This document shows, one piece after another, positions 1-9,465 of a stretch of DNA of 64,000 nucleotides (positions are counted from its first letter, which is position 1; every line of letters starts with the position of its first letter). Below the pieces are notes generated by a model. The model saw only the letters and a program-made list of their open reading frames with translations, did not search any database and was not told the origin of the DNA. Source of the stretch: Prorocentrum cordatum (taxonomy: Eukaryota; Sar; Dinophyceae; Prorocentrales; Prorocentraceae); the NCBI GenBank assembly GCA_963575745.1, contig CAUYUJ010009380.1, forward strand, positions 52,501 through 116,500, written 5' to 3'. A program made the position numbers and the translations under genes.

Positions 1-1724
1 ACCCAGAAGCTCGGCCACGGGGTGTGCCCGTTCCCTCGCCCGACCCACTGCACCATCGGGAGGTGTTCCTCTGCCTCAGCTTGAAGCCTCGGACAGAGCG
101 ATCTCCAGACCGTCGTCGTCTCGAGGGCGGTTCGCATTCGGGCCGCGAGGGCGACAGCACGGAGCGGGGGGGGCGAGGGGCCACCGAAGGAGTGGAGGTC
201 GAAGAAGCAGCGAAGGGGGAGCCACGAGCCAGGCGCTCGGAAGAGACGAGTGAGATGGCGCCGCTCATCCGCCACCTCAGCTTTGGGAAGTTCGAAGAGC
301 TGTGACTTATACTGAAGGGCGCTCACTGCCCTCTCTCTGTACAGAACACCACACGCTGCCGCATCTGCACCCGTGCTCGCAATCGCGCGCGTGCGGTCTC
401 TGTACTTCTGCACAGCAGGCGCCCACTGAGCGCGCATCGTGGTGGAGGGGCCTAAGACACATCCCAGGTAGTCTAATTCCGAAACGACCTGGAACTGCTG
501 CCACTCGCTCGAGGTTTCCTGCAAGTGCAGCTGGGCTTGATCCTCGATGGCTGGCGAGAACGGCGCCCAGAGAGGGACGCAGAAGCATTTGCTGGGCCGA
601 AGATGCAAGTCCGCGATCTTTCCCGAGACCGAGAAGACGCGGCACAGAGCTTTGCGGCCAGGGCCCCCCCAGGTCACAGCACCACAGTCGTCCGCGCACC
701 ATCTGGCGAGCCCCTTGCCCACGCAATCACCGCCCGAGGGGGCCGAGTCTAGATCGCGAACAAAAGGGTCGACTCCTAGAGCGAACATGCTGCCAGAGGG
801 AGGGTCACCTTGCATCACTCCCCCTCGCACGTTATACAGCGGGACACGAGCAGAGCAGGCACTGAACGTGGGAGCATTCACATATGTTCCCTGCAGCGCC
901 TCGAGAAAACCCACAGGAGCCCTCCAGGCCTCAAGAGTCCTCCACATCCAGGCATGATCCAAGGAAGGAAGAGCCTGGCCATAATCGAAAGCAAGAAGCA
1001 TGGGCGACGATGACGCTGGGGGGCAGCCCTCGGGGTCGATCGCGCGCATGCTCGCGATGCGTGCCCAGGCATCGAGCTCGACCAGGTTTGACAAAAAGTT
1101 TCTCCCGCGGACGAAGCCTCTCTGCGAGGCCGAAACTGTCTGTTTGATACCACGGGCAAGACTAAAATTGAAAGCGCTCGAAATCGCTTTAGGCCCCGTT
1201 GATTTCAGAGAAAGGGGACGGGTCGCACTCGGAGGACACGAGTGGGGAGAACCATCAGACGGGGCCTGCGATTTCGGGATGAACACTCCAATGGCGCAGT
1301 TGAAATCGGACCTCATCGGGTATCCCGAGCGAAGCCAGACCGACGCACGATAGAGGATTTCTACTCCCTGCTTCGCCGCTCCCCACGCTGCTGCAGGTAG
1401 GCCGTCGGGGCCAGGCGCCGCAGGCCTGGCGCGGGCCACCGCCTGGCGCAGAGCCTCAGGGCCAGGCGGTGGGAGCGCGTCCCACTCGGGGGCCGGCGTG
1501 GCAAAGCGCTCGAGGTACAGCTTCTGCATCCTCGCCTTCCTCCGCTCGAAGGCTGCGTCCTTGGGCGGGTCGAAGACATGCTTCCAGTGTGCCGCCAGCG
1601 CCTCGGCCATGCCCTCTTGCGCGGTCACCGCGCTCTGGGGGAGGTCCACCGCGGCCAGGTGCTGTCTGGCCCCCCGATGGGGCCCAGAGTTGTGCACGCC
1701 GCTGGAGGGCGCGAACCTGCGCGA
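1..1724 (-). CDS. Reverse transcriptase domain of LINE-like element (partial)
   Basis: This frame is open from a TGA at 1725-1727 to the left edge. It is an RNA-dependent DNA polymerase for target-primed reverse transcription. Motifs appear in the family order: APGPDGLPAAAW near 1383-1420; GVFIPKS near 1280; RPLSLKSTGPKAI then QRGFVRGRNFL near 1100-1215; motif A as AFDYGQALPS near 965-990; motif B as MQGDPPSG near 795-818; the catalytic box as CADD near 690-698; then YLGCVLGP near 470. Cysteine precedes the ADD where many families have Tyr, Phe or Ala. The upstream part (HLAAVDLPQSAV, HWKHVFDPPKDAAF) is the usual pre-RT linker. No stop interrupts about 560 codons. The frame differs from the endonuclease frame, so a frameshift lies near 1685. 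Confidence 0.92.
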
Positions 1725-2110
1725 TCATGCGCTTGCGCAGCTCCTCAGCAGACTCCTCCTCAGCCTCTGCGTGCGCCTCGCGCCTGCTGGCAGCCGCCTC
1801 GCGCCGCTGGGCCACCGTGTAGCGGCGCTCGAACTCGGCGGGGCCCTCGAGCGTCACGCGGTGGGGCTGACCCAGCGGCCCCAGCTCAATCATGTCATTC
1901 GCCCAGGGGTTCTGCGCCATCACCACCCTCGCCAGCGCGGCGTCCTGGCGCCAGAACGCTCGGGCCAGTTGCCTCCAGATCATGGCGTCGGGGCCCTTCG
2001 CGCCGCCGTTGGTCGCCAGCAGCTCGGCCTGCAGGAGCTTGGCCGCCGCCTGGAGGGGCGCGACGTACGCCGTGCACGCGTCGGGATGGGGCCATCTTGT
2101 CCCAGCGCAC
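1456..2110 (-). pseudogene. Linker between endonuclease and RT, frameshifted segment of the same polyprotein
   Basis: In this frame the peptide reads TRWPHPDACTAYVAPLQ, then MIWRQLARAFWRQDAAL and an Ala/Glu/Arg-rich helical stretch ending RMIAQVRALQRRAQL. After about 1690 it becomes low-complexity and stops at 1456, while the RT frame takes over. Upstream of about 2100 the endonuclease frame carries the conserved sequence. It is best read as the middle part of one ORF broken by two single-base shifts, not as a separate gene. No known domain is recognised in it. Confidence 0.7.
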
Positions 2111-2974
2111 CCCCGCGCAGTAGAGCTCCACGATCTCGCAGTAGCGCGGCATCATGACCAGCCTCCTCGGGATGGGGGCGGGGCCCCGAGAGCGGGGCCG
2201 CAACGCCCTCGGCGCAACCGACGCGATGACCATCGCGTGGTCGCTCACCTCGTTGATGCGCAGCTCCCTCGGCTCGCCGCACACCGCGGCAGATTGCCAG
2301 AGCTGGCAAAGGGCCCAGCGGGGAACGCTCACCAGGACTTTGTCAATCCTGGAAGCTCGACGCAGACCTTGATGCCAGTGTGTCGCTCTGGCAGGGGCCA
2401 GGTCCACCGCCAAGCGCGTCGCCTCCTCCCAGGCGCGCTGGGCGTGCGCCCTCGGCCCAGACGGCGCAGGCCCAGGAGGCTGTGCGCTGAACACCTCCTG
2501 CTCCAGGACGTCGCCGTAGTTGAAGTCGCCCACAACAACCGCAGCGCGGGCCTCAGGGTCAGCGTGTGCCCAGGCAAGGTCAGCTTGAATATGTTGAAGA
2601 AGACGGGTGCGCACGTCCGCCGTGAATCCGTGGTTGCGCACGTTCCAGTGGCGGAGCTCCGCGCCTGACTTGGAGGCCGACACCTTGAGGGCACGGCCAG
2701 GAACAGCGTCGAACGGGATGTATGTGATGCGGTCGCCACTCGTCTGCGCGGGGAAGACAGTGGCCACCCCGCCCGCATCAGATTGAGCTCCGATTGGTGA
2801 AGAAGCAAAGCAAACAAAATCTCGGGCCGTACGACCAAGCAGCTGCTGCATGGTCTCCACGCCCGCGTGCGCCTCCTGCAACCCGAGTGCGACTGGCCCC
2901 CGCCAGTGCGTCTGCAGGTAACGCAACTTCCCCTTGATGAGCCTCGGCAGGTAGCTGGCGAAGCCCCTGGTGTT
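1895..2974 (-). CDS. AP-type endonuclease domain of LINE-like element
   Basis: This is the apurinic/apyrimidinic-like endonuclease that nicks target DNA for LINE insertion. The frame starts directly after TGA 2975-2977 with NTRGFASYLPRL, the expected N-terminus. Visible motifs are LGLQEAH (metal-binding Glu region), VVVGDFNYGDV near 2510-2536, SRIDKVLV near 2332-2358 and EVSDHAMV near 2225-2252. Together these are the core catalytic Asn/Asp/His set of the family. The sequence FAS-stop-NTRG implies an ancestral Trp codon mutated to TGA, because frame and homology continue across the stop. After about 2100 the conserved sequence passes to another frame, and the last 70 residues of this frame are probably not native. 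Confidence 0.9.
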   Translation of the reverse strand, partial: NTRGFASYLPRLIKGKLRYLQTHWRGPVALGLQEAHAGVETMQQLLGRTARDFVCFASSPIGAQSDAGGVATVFPAQTSGDRITYIPFDAVPGRALKVSASKSGAELRHWNVRNHGFTADVRTRLLQHIQADLAWAHADPEARAAVVVGDFNYGDVLEQEVFSAQPPGPAPSGPRAHAQRAWEEATRLAVDLAPARATHWHQGLRRASRIDKVLVSVPRWALCQLWQSAAVCGEPRELRINEVSDHAMVIASVAPRALRPRSRGPAPIPRRLVMMPRYCEIVELYCAGVRWDKMAPSRRVHGVRRAPPGGGQAPAGRAAGDQRRREGPRRHDLEATGPSVLAPGRRAGEGGDGAEPLGE

Positions 2975-3029
2975 TCACGACGCGAACTGGGCCACCCTGT
3001 CCGCCGCGCCCCAGCAGCGGGCCATCCTG

Positions 3030-4394
3030 CTAAAGGCACCACTCCTGCGCCTCGGGTTGCAGCACACGCTCCGCCGCCTCCGCCAGCGCGACCTTGTCGA
3101 GATTGAACTTCCTGATGCACGCCATGTTCCAGAGCACCTGGGGGCATGCCGACGGGGATTCGATCTGTACCCGCAGCAGCTGCGTCCACTGCAGCGACAG
3201 CGCCGCCGCGTCCTTCTCCATGAAGAGCTTGTGCGGGAGCAGACCTTCAATCCCTTGCTTGATCTTCTTGAGGGCCAGCTCGTGACTGACTTGGCGACGG
3301 TTGCGATCCTTCCCCAGATTGAGTAGGACCTGCGCGCCCGTCGGGGCAGACGCGTGGATCTCCCGCCATTGTCCCTGCCCCACGCGCATGAGCTGCAGCA
3401 GCTTGTTGACCCGTCGAGCCGCCAGAGCTGCCGCGCCCTTGCAGCGGAGGAGGAAGCGCTGCGACACCGCGTCGCCCTCCAGCACCACGTGGTCGTTGAG
3501 CTGCGCCTCCGCCACCAGCGGGGCCAATGCTTGCTCCACAGCAAGCTTGGAGAGCGCAGTCTTGGCGAAGACCGTGACGACCGCGGTGTCTGTCGTCCTG
3601 TCCCAGTTGCCACCAGCGAGCGCCGCAGGGACGCCCGCGTTGAGCACCACCAGCTCCTCCTTGAGCTTCTGGATCTCCCTCTGCATTTGATCGACCTGCA
3701 CCATCTTCTCCTCCACTGGCGCGATACGGTCCTCCATCGCCTGGAAGCGGCCGTCGTTCTGCTGGGCCATCTCGACGAGCGCCGTCTGGAAGGCCTTCGT
3801 CATGCTCGAGCTCGCTGACGCCACAGCCGCCTGCAGGGAAGCCTGGAGGCGCGCCTCCATGCTTTGCAAGCTGGCCTCCACCGAGGAAGGGGCACCCCCA
3901 TGGGCGCGAGCCGCGCCCGAAGCCGCCGCGGTCGCTCCAGGCCGAGCAGGAGGTGCGCCCAAGTCACCAGAGAGGCCGGTGCTGGAGGCCTGCGCTGGGT
4001 GCTGGCGACGGGCCCTCTCTCCGCCAGCACGGGGCAGGCCAGCGCGAGCAGCCGCGGCCGCCCATGCGTCAGGAGGAGCACCTTCCGCGTTGGCGTCGCG
4101 CGCATGCTGCCGCCGCCAGTTCTCCATGTCCTCGTCCAGGTCCGCGGGGCCAGTGTTCCGCGAATGCCCACGCCCGCTACGTGACGTGGAGCGGCCCTCC
4201 GACGACTCGTCCTCATGTGGATGTCGGGGAGCCCTGCGCAGGCGGCCGCCAGCAGGGCGAGGGCAAGCAGCACTAGCCGCACCACCTTTGCCCCCCTTGC
4301 CTGAGCCAGCCATACGTTCTTGTGAAGGGAACGTGGGGGCCGCCTCCAACTCATCAGCAAGACGTTGATTGTCAGCCTCAGTCGGTAATCCCAT
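3030..4394 (-). CDS. ORF1-like N-terminal region of the retroelement (coiled coil plus RRM-like)
   Basis: The ATG at 4394 (MGLPTEADNQRLADEL) is chosen because it lies about 160 nt downstream of the spliced leader and opens a frame of about 454 codons. The first 190 residues are Gly/Arg/Ala-rich and basic, as in nucleic-acid-binding N-termini. Residues about 200-255 form a predicted coiled coil (MEDRIAPVEEKM, REIQKLKEELVVL). Then comes an alpha/beta stretch (AVVTVFAKTAL, VSQRFLLRCKG, LLQLMRVGQGQWREIHA) that resembles the RRM-like fold of ORF1 proteins; that assignment is by pattern only. It ends at a stop near 3030, but the adjacent frame continues AADRVAQFAS into the endonuclease, so a frameshift is inferred at about 3035. 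Confidence 0.75.
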   Translation of the reverse strand: MGLPTEADNQRLADELEAAPTFPSQERMAGSGKGGKGGAASAACPRPAGGRLRRAPRHPHEDESSEGRSTSRSGRGHSRNTGPADLDEDMENWRRQHARDANAEGAPPDAWAAAAARAGLPRAGGERARRQHPAQASSTGLSGDLGAPPARPGATAAASGAARAHGGAPSSVEASLQSMEARLQASLQAAVASASSSMTKAFQTALVEMAQQNDGRFQAMEDRIAPVEEKMVQVDQMQREIQKLKEELVVLNAGVPAALAGGNWDRTTDTAVVTVFAKTALSKLAVEQALAPLVAEAQLNDHVVLEGDAVSQRFLLRCKGAAALAARRVNKLLQLMRVGQGQWREIHASAPTGAQVLLNLGKDRNRRQVSHELALKKIKQGIEGLLPHKLFMEKDAAALSLQWTQLLRVQIESPSACPQVLWNMACIRKFNLDKVALAEAAERVLQPEAQEWCL

Positions 4395-4551
4395 GAAAGG
4401 AGGGGCTGTGCGATCGGGCGACCAGGAACGGGAAACGCCTCCGTTTACCCGACCGCACGAGCGCGGATCGATGCAAAACACTGCCAGACCACAAGGGTCT
4501 TGCCAGCCGCGGACTAGCGGTATCCACTTGGTCCCCTGGGGAACTTTGGAC

Positions 4552-4573
4552 CTTGAGCCAAAATGGCTACGGA
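4552..4573 (-). other. Genomic copy (relict) of the dinoflagellate spliced leader
   Basis: The reverse complement of these 22 bases agrees at every position with the conserved dinoflagellate spliced leader (DCCGUAGCCAUUUUGGCUCAAG class, here with T at the variable first base). In cells this leader is joined by trans-splicing to nuclear mRNAs. It lies at the exact 5' end of the retroelement, followed by a 157-nt leader to the ATG. No Sm-site or SL-RNA intron follows, so it is not an SL RNA gene. It is best explained by reverse transcription of a trans-spliced element mRNA. Confidence 0.93.
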
Positions 4574-4692
4574 GGAGGAGGAGGAGGAGGAGGAGGAGGA
4601 GGAGGAGGAAAAGGAGGAGGAGAAGAACGAGGAGGAGGAGGAGGAGGAGGAGGAGGAGGAGGAGGAGGATGAGGAGGACGAGGAGGAGGAGC
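4566..4692 (+). repeat. (GGA)n microsatellite with interruptions
   Basis: Nearly uninterrupted GGA/GAG triplets adjoin the spliced-leader end of the retroelement. Open frames over it are poly-Arg, poly-Glu or poly-Ser artefacts. Confidence 0.95.
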
Positions 4693-5105
4693 GATAGAGC
4701 GACAGGAAAAGGAGGAGGACGAGGAAAGAGGAGAAGAACGAAGAGCGATACATCACCGATAGATCGGCGATGGGCCCCCGATTGCGAAACCCTGTGTTCC
4801 TGGGCGGGGCGGGCTGTGATGGTCTCGGCCTTCGGGTCATATCTCGGGTCTCCGGTGGCCGTTCGGGACGATCCAGGCGCCGCTGGACGCCCCTCGGCGA
4901 GACGCAGCTGCTGGAGCGCATCCCGAGACAGGAAGACGTCCAGGGACCGACGAGAACGCCCAGAAACCTGAGACGCCCATCCCTCTCACGTTGGCCCTGA
5001 TGCTCGACCTTCCCCAGGGTCTTCCCGCTCGACCTCGCGCCCTGCTCCGCCACGCGCTCCAGCACCAGGCTGACCAGCCCCTCGGCGAGGGTGCGCCTCT
5101 CCCTC
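4693..5105. other. No recognised gene; GC-rich sequence between repeats
   Basis: Long open frames exist on both strands but none shows a known motif or a credible start. I see nothing assignable. Confidence 0.5.
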
Positions 5106-5305
5106 GCGACGTCCTTGGAGGCCTCCCAAGTCGGGTACGAGTGGATAGGGCCAGATGAGCGCGCCGCATCGTCGATGCATCCCCGCCGTCGGCGTGGAGG
5201 AAATCGAGCTCCACATCGGGCCGCATCGCCGATGCATCAGCGATGCGGCGCGATCCTCCGACCCCATCGTGCCCCGGCCCCATCTGGGAGGCCTGGACCT
5301 CCTGC
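5106..5305. repeat. Inverted-repeat unit with GATGCATC palindromes, copy 1
   Basis: The arms start with GGAGGCCTCCC on the left and end with GGGAGGCCTGG on the right. The right arm near 5242-5270 reads as the reverse complement of the CGCGCCGCATCG left arm near 5160-5180. The centre holds GCATCG/CGATGCATC near-palindromes; 5222-5247 is a 24-bp palindrome with a single mismatched pair. The left arm has a short internal deletion relative to copy 2. Confidence 0.65.
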
Positions 5306-5457
5306 CCCTCCCTCGCTCCCCCCTCGCGCCGAGCCAGGGCGCCGAGCAGGCGCGAGGCGGGCGATCGACTCCCCATCCGAGCGGGCGCTCGGTCCTCGAG
5401 CGCGACACACCACTGGTGCCCTCGACCCGTGGGCGCGAGGCGGGCGCTCGATCCCCC

Positions 5458-5556
5458 GAGGAGGGAGGAGGAGGAGGAGGAGGAGAAGGAGGAGGTGGAG
5501 GAGGAGGAGGAGGAGGAGGAGGAGGAGGACGAGGAGGAGGAGGAGGAGGAGGACCC
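5458..5556 (+). repeat. (GGA)n microsatellite
   Basis: This is a run of GGA triplets with a few GTG and AAG interruptions. Confidence 0.95.
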
Positions 5557-5984
5557 TCTCCCCGGAGCCCCTCTGGGAGGCCCGAGGTCCTCCCCGGGCA
5601 GCGGCCAGCTCACCTCCCGGAAGGTGGGCGGGGCGCGAGGCGGCGCCGCGCACGCCTGTGCGAGGGAGGGCCGCCTCCTCCCGCCGCCACCGCCGCCGAC
5701 GACGACCGCCGACGCCGCGTCGCCGCGTCGCCGCGGCGCCGGCGGCGTCGTCCTGGTCGTCGGCGTCCTCCCCACGACCTCCTCCTCCGCCTCGTCCTCC
5801 TCCTCGTCCTCCTCGTCCTCCTCCTCCTCGTCCTCCTCCTCCTCCTCCTCCGCCTGTTCCTCCTCCTCCTCGTCCTCCTCGTCCTCCGTTCTCGCTGCGT
5901 GGGCGGTTCGCCCAGGGCCGTGGCAAGGCAGAAGGGTCCTCTCTCCGAAGGGCCCCCCCCCCTCCGGGTGGGGTTCGGCTGGAC
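5557..5984. repeat. GC-rich stretch with (CCT/CGT)n tract
   Basis: Positions about 5760-5890 are mostly CCT and CGT triplets. The flanks are CG-rich (CCGCCG, GACGAC). No gene is supported; open frames give Pro/Ser/Arg homopolymers. Confidence 0.85.
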
Positions 5985-6040
5985 CGTCGGACCTCTCCCT
6001 CCTCTCTCTCTCTCTCTTTCTCTCTCTCGCTCTCTAGAGG
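5985..6040 (+). repeat. (CT)n polypyrimidine tract
   Basis: CT dinucleotides with occasional T insertions lead directly into inverted-repeat copy 2. Confidence 0.9.
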
Positions 6041-6262
6041 CCTCCGAGCTGAGGGCCGAGCAGATGGGGTCGGAGGATCGCGCCGCATCGCAAATGCATC
6101 GCCGATGTATCAACGATGCATCGGCGATGCATCGTCGATGTCGGCGTGGAGACAAACGGCATCCAAATCGAGCTGCATCGGCGATGCATCGACGATGCGT
6201 CGCGACCCCCCGACCCCATCTACTTACTCCGACCCCTTCTGGGAGGCCTAGACCGTCGGACC
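6036..6262. repeat. Inverted-repeat unit with GATGCATC palindromes, copy 2
   Basis: The left arm from about 6063 begins AGATGGGGTCGG. The right arm ending about 6222 is its reverse complement with about three differences over 29 bp. The inverted pairing extends outward to TAGAGGCCTCC and GGGAGGCCTAG. Between the arms are several GATGCATCG-type palindromes. It is a diverged second copy of 5106-5305 and could be a fold-back or MITE-like element. No clear target duplication is visible. Confidence 0.7.
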
Positions 6263-6264
6263 TC

Positions 6265-6366
6265 TTCCTCCTCTCTCTCTCTCTCTTTCTCTCTTTCTCT
6301 CCCTCTCTCCCTCTCTCTCTCTCTCTTCCTCTCTCCCTCGCTCTTTCTCCCTTGCTCTCTCTCCCT

Positions 6367-6413
<47 letters not shown>

Positions 6414-6460
6414 TCTCCCTCGCTCGTTCTCCCTTGCTCTCTCTCTTGGAGGCGTGCGAT
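6265..6460 (+). repeat. (CT)n polypyrimidine tract
   Basis: About 180 bp of CTCTCT and CCCTCT runs. On the minus strand it is purine-only, with H-DNA potential. Confidence 0.95.
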
Positions 6461-6599
6461 CCTCCGCTCTCGCCCAATAGGTCCGCCCCGTGGGCCTCCG
6501 ACGGTGCAGCCGTGGGGCGGTCGCGGTGTCTGGGGCCCGCTCTCGGGCTTCGCGCGCCGTGAGCCACGGCCGAGGCCTTCTTTGACCCGTGATGCCACC

Positions 6600-6680
6600 A
6601 CCCCTCCTCCTCCTCCTCCTCCTCCTCCTCCTCCTCCTCCTCCTCCTCCTCATCAGCATCAGCATCAGCATCAGCATCAG

Positions 6681-6712
<32 letters not shown>

Positions 6713-6735
6713 CCATCATCAGCATCATCATCAGC

Positions 6736-6767
<32 letters not shown>

Positions 6768-6857
6768 CATCACCATCATCATCATCACCACCATCAGCAT
6801 CACCATCATCAGCATCATCATCAGCATCATCATCAGCATCATCAGTATCAGCAGCAC

Positions 6858-6927
<70 letters not shown>

Positions 6928-6935
6928 GTCATCCC
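6600..6935 (+). repeat. (CCT)n followed by (CAT/CAG)n microsatellite
   Basis: CTCCTC triplets to about 6650 give way to nearly 290 bp of CAT triplets interrupted by CAG and CAC. The resulting poly-His, poly-Ile or poly-Met open frames are not considered genes. Confidence 0.95.
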
Positions 6936-7259
6936 CTCCTCATCCCATGTGGCCTTCCCTGCTCCCCTTCCAAAGCCACCCTCCCCCTCCCTCCTGATGG
7001 TGATGAATGGCCGTGCTGCTGGTTATTTTGCTCCCCTCACGCTTTGACGGCCGCATCCCGATGGATGGCCGAAAGCCAACGCCACGGTGTCGAACCAACC
7101 CGATGCACATATCAGCACTAGCTTAAATGCGCACGCTGCGTTATTGCGAACGACACCAGAATCTTGACCACCACTGTATTGGGAAAGACAGCCGAGCAAA
7201 TTCCTGCATGCCACCATGTATCAATCCGATCCAAAAGAAGCGTACTAAGCCGTGTTTGT
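6936..7259. other. Short unique island, no gene recognised
   Basis: This is ordinary-composition sequence between the CAT tract and the 77-bp array. A minus-strand open frame of about 60 codons exists but lacks motifs. Confidence 0.4.
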
Positions 7260-7470
7260 TGTTCCCCACATCCTGAGTGGGGTTCTTGTTTTCCCAGAAC
7301 ACCCTCTCCTTCCCACCCACCTCCCGCTCCATCACATACCATACCATACCATACCATACCATACCATACCACACCATACGTACCATACCGTACCATACCA
7401 TACCACACCATACGTACCATACCGTACCATGCCATACCATGGCGTACCATAGCATACCATACCATATCAC
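7260..7470 (+). repeat. Array header (CCCACATCCTGAGTGGG hairpin) and CCATA pentamer satellite
   Basis: The header GTTCCCCACATCCTGAGTG and following GGGTTCTTGTTTTCCC recur at about 24228 and, inverted, at about 23080-23115. It contains a short stem (CCCCAC/GTGGGG). From 7325 to 7470 the sequence is ACCAT/CCATA 5-bp repeats with CGTAC variants. Confidence 0.85.
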
Positions 7471-9465
7471 ACCTCCAGGGAGGCCCCGCCTGAGCGAGGA
7501 GGGCATCGGACTACCATACTATTTACATTGTTTCGTGCCCCTCCCACCCCTCCAGGGAGGCCCCGCCTGAGCGAGGAGGGTATCGGAATACCATACTATT
7601 TACATGGTTTCGTGCCCCTCCCACCCCTCCAGGGAAGCCCCGCCTGAGCGAGGAGGGTATCGGAATACCATACTATTTACATGGTTTCGTGCCCCTCCCA
7701 CCCCTCCAGGGAGGCCCCGCCTATATTTACATGGTTTCGTGCCCCTCCCACCCCTCCAGGGAGGCCCCGCCTGAGCGAGGAGGGTATCGGACTACCATAC
7801 TATTTACATGGTTTCGTGCCCCTCCCACCCCTCCAGGGAGGCCCCGCCTGAGCGAGGAGGGTATCGGAATACCATACTATTTACATGGTTTCGTGCCCCT
7901 CCCACCCCTCCAGGGAGGCCCCGCCTGAGCGAGGAGGGTATCGGAATACCATACTATTTACATGGTTTCGTGCCCCTCCCACCCCTCCAGGGAGGCCCCG
8001 CCTGAGCGAGGAGGGTATCGGAATACCATACTATTTACATGGTTTCGTGCCCCTCCCACCCCTCCAGGGAGGCCCCGCCTGAGCGAGGAGGGTATCGGAA
8101 TACCATACTATTTACATGGTTTCGTGCCCCCCCCCCCCCAGGGAGGCCCCGCCTGAGCGAGGAAGGTATCGGAATACCATACTATTTACATGGTTTCGTG
8201 CCCCTCCCACCCCTCCAGGGAGGCCCCGCCTGAGCGAGGAGGGTATCGGAATACCATACTATTTACATGGTTTCGTGCCCCTCCCACCCCTCCAGGGAGG
8301 CCCCGCCTGAGCGAGGAGGGTATCGGAATACCATACTATTTACATGGTTTCGTGCCCCTCCCACCCCTCCAGGGAGGCCCCGCCTGAGCGAGGAGGGTAT
8401 CGGAATACCATACTATTTACATGGTTTCGTGCCCCTCCCACCCCTCCAGGGAGGCCCCGCCTGAGCGAGGAGGGTATCGGAAACCATACTATTTACATGG
8501 TTTCGTGCCCCTCCCACCCCTCCAGGGAGGCCCCGCCTGAGCGAGGAGGGTATCGGAATACCATACTATTTACATGGTTTCGTGCCCCTCCCACCCCTCC
8601 AGGGAGGCCCCGCCTGAGCGAGGAGGGTATCGGAATACCATACTATTTACATGGTTTCGTGCCCCTCCCACCCCTCCAGGGAGGCCCCGCCTGAGCGAGG
8701 AGGGTATCGGAATACCATACTATTTACATGGTTTCGTGCCCCTCCCACCCCTCCAGGGAGGCCCCGCCTGAGCGAGGAGGGTATCGGAATACCATACTAT
8801 TTACATGGTTTCGTGCCCCTCCCACCCCTCCAGGGAGGCCCCGCCTGAGCGAGGAGGGTATCGGAATACCATACTATTTACATGGTTTCGTGCCCCTCCC
8901 ACCCCTCCAGGGAGGCCCCGCCTGAGCGAGGAGGGTATCGGAATACCATACTATTTACATGGTTTCGTGCCCCTCCCACCCCTCCAGGGAGGCCCCGCCT
9001 GAGCGAGGAGGGTATCGGAATACCATACTATTTACATGGTTTCGTGCCCCTCCCACCCCTCCAGGGAGGCCCCGCCTGAGCGAGGAGGGTATCGGAATAC
9101 CATACTATTTACATGGTTTCGTGCCCCTCCCACCCCTCCAGGGAGGCCCCGCCTGAGCGAGGAGGGTATCGGAATACCATACTATTTACATGGTTTCGTG
9201 CCCCTCCCACCCCTCCAGGGAGGCCCCGCCTGAGCGAGGAGGGTATCGGAATACCATACTATTTACATGGTTTCGTGCCCCTCCCACCCCTCCAGGGAGG
9301 CCCCGCCTGAGCGAGGAGGGTATCGGAATACCATACTATTTACATGGTTTCGTGCCCCTCCCACCCCTCCAGGGAGGCCCCGCCTGAGCGAGGAGGGTAT
9401 CGGAATACCATACTATTTACATGGTTTCGTGCCCCTCCCAAGCGGGGCCCCGCCAAAGCGAGGAG
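7471..9465 (+). repeat. 77-bp tandem repeat array (array 1)
   Basis: About 26 head-to-tail units repeat GAGGCCCCGCCTGAGCGAGG, then GGTATCGGAATACCATAC, then TTTACATGGTTTCGTGCCCC and CTCCCACCCCTCCAGG. Most units are identical. Exceptions are a truncated unit near 7723, a 74-bp unit near 8130 where the C-rich part has become a homopolymer, a 76-bp unit near 8480 and a degenerate last unit. Near-identity indicates recent homogenisation. There are no unique spacers, so it is not a CRISPR array. Open frames simply cycle through the period. Confidence 0.97.

Larger units (their letters stand above)
1..4573 (-). mobile_element. Non-LTR (LINE-like) retrotransposon, 5'-complete, decayed, 3' end outside window
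   Basis: Read on the minus strand the element runs from a spliced-leader sequence at 4573 through a coiled-coil/RRM-like region, an AP-endonuclease domain and a reverse transcriptase that is still open at the window edge. The parts lie in frames that change near 3035, 2100 and 1685, and an in-frame TGA sits at 2975-2977. The domain order and continuity suggest the ancestor was one long polyprotein. The 5' end abuts a GGA microsatellite. The 3' UTR and tail are not visible, so target-site duplication cannot be tested. It could be a recently dead copy, or an intact copy with sequencing errors in GC-rich DNA. Confidence 0.9.

Noticed and set aside
4552-4573. SL RNA gene
   Set aside because: No donor GT followed by an Sm-binding site or a tandem SL array; the leader continues straight into the retroelement 5' UTR.
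6589-7047. Poly-His, poly-Ile and poly-Met frames
   Set aside because: Pure translation of the CAT microsatellite.
7471-9465. Regular repeats suggestive of a CRISPR array, and repeated 65-codon frames
   Set aside because: There are no unique spacers. The 77-bp unit repeats back to back, and the frames arise only because the unit lacks stops in some frames.
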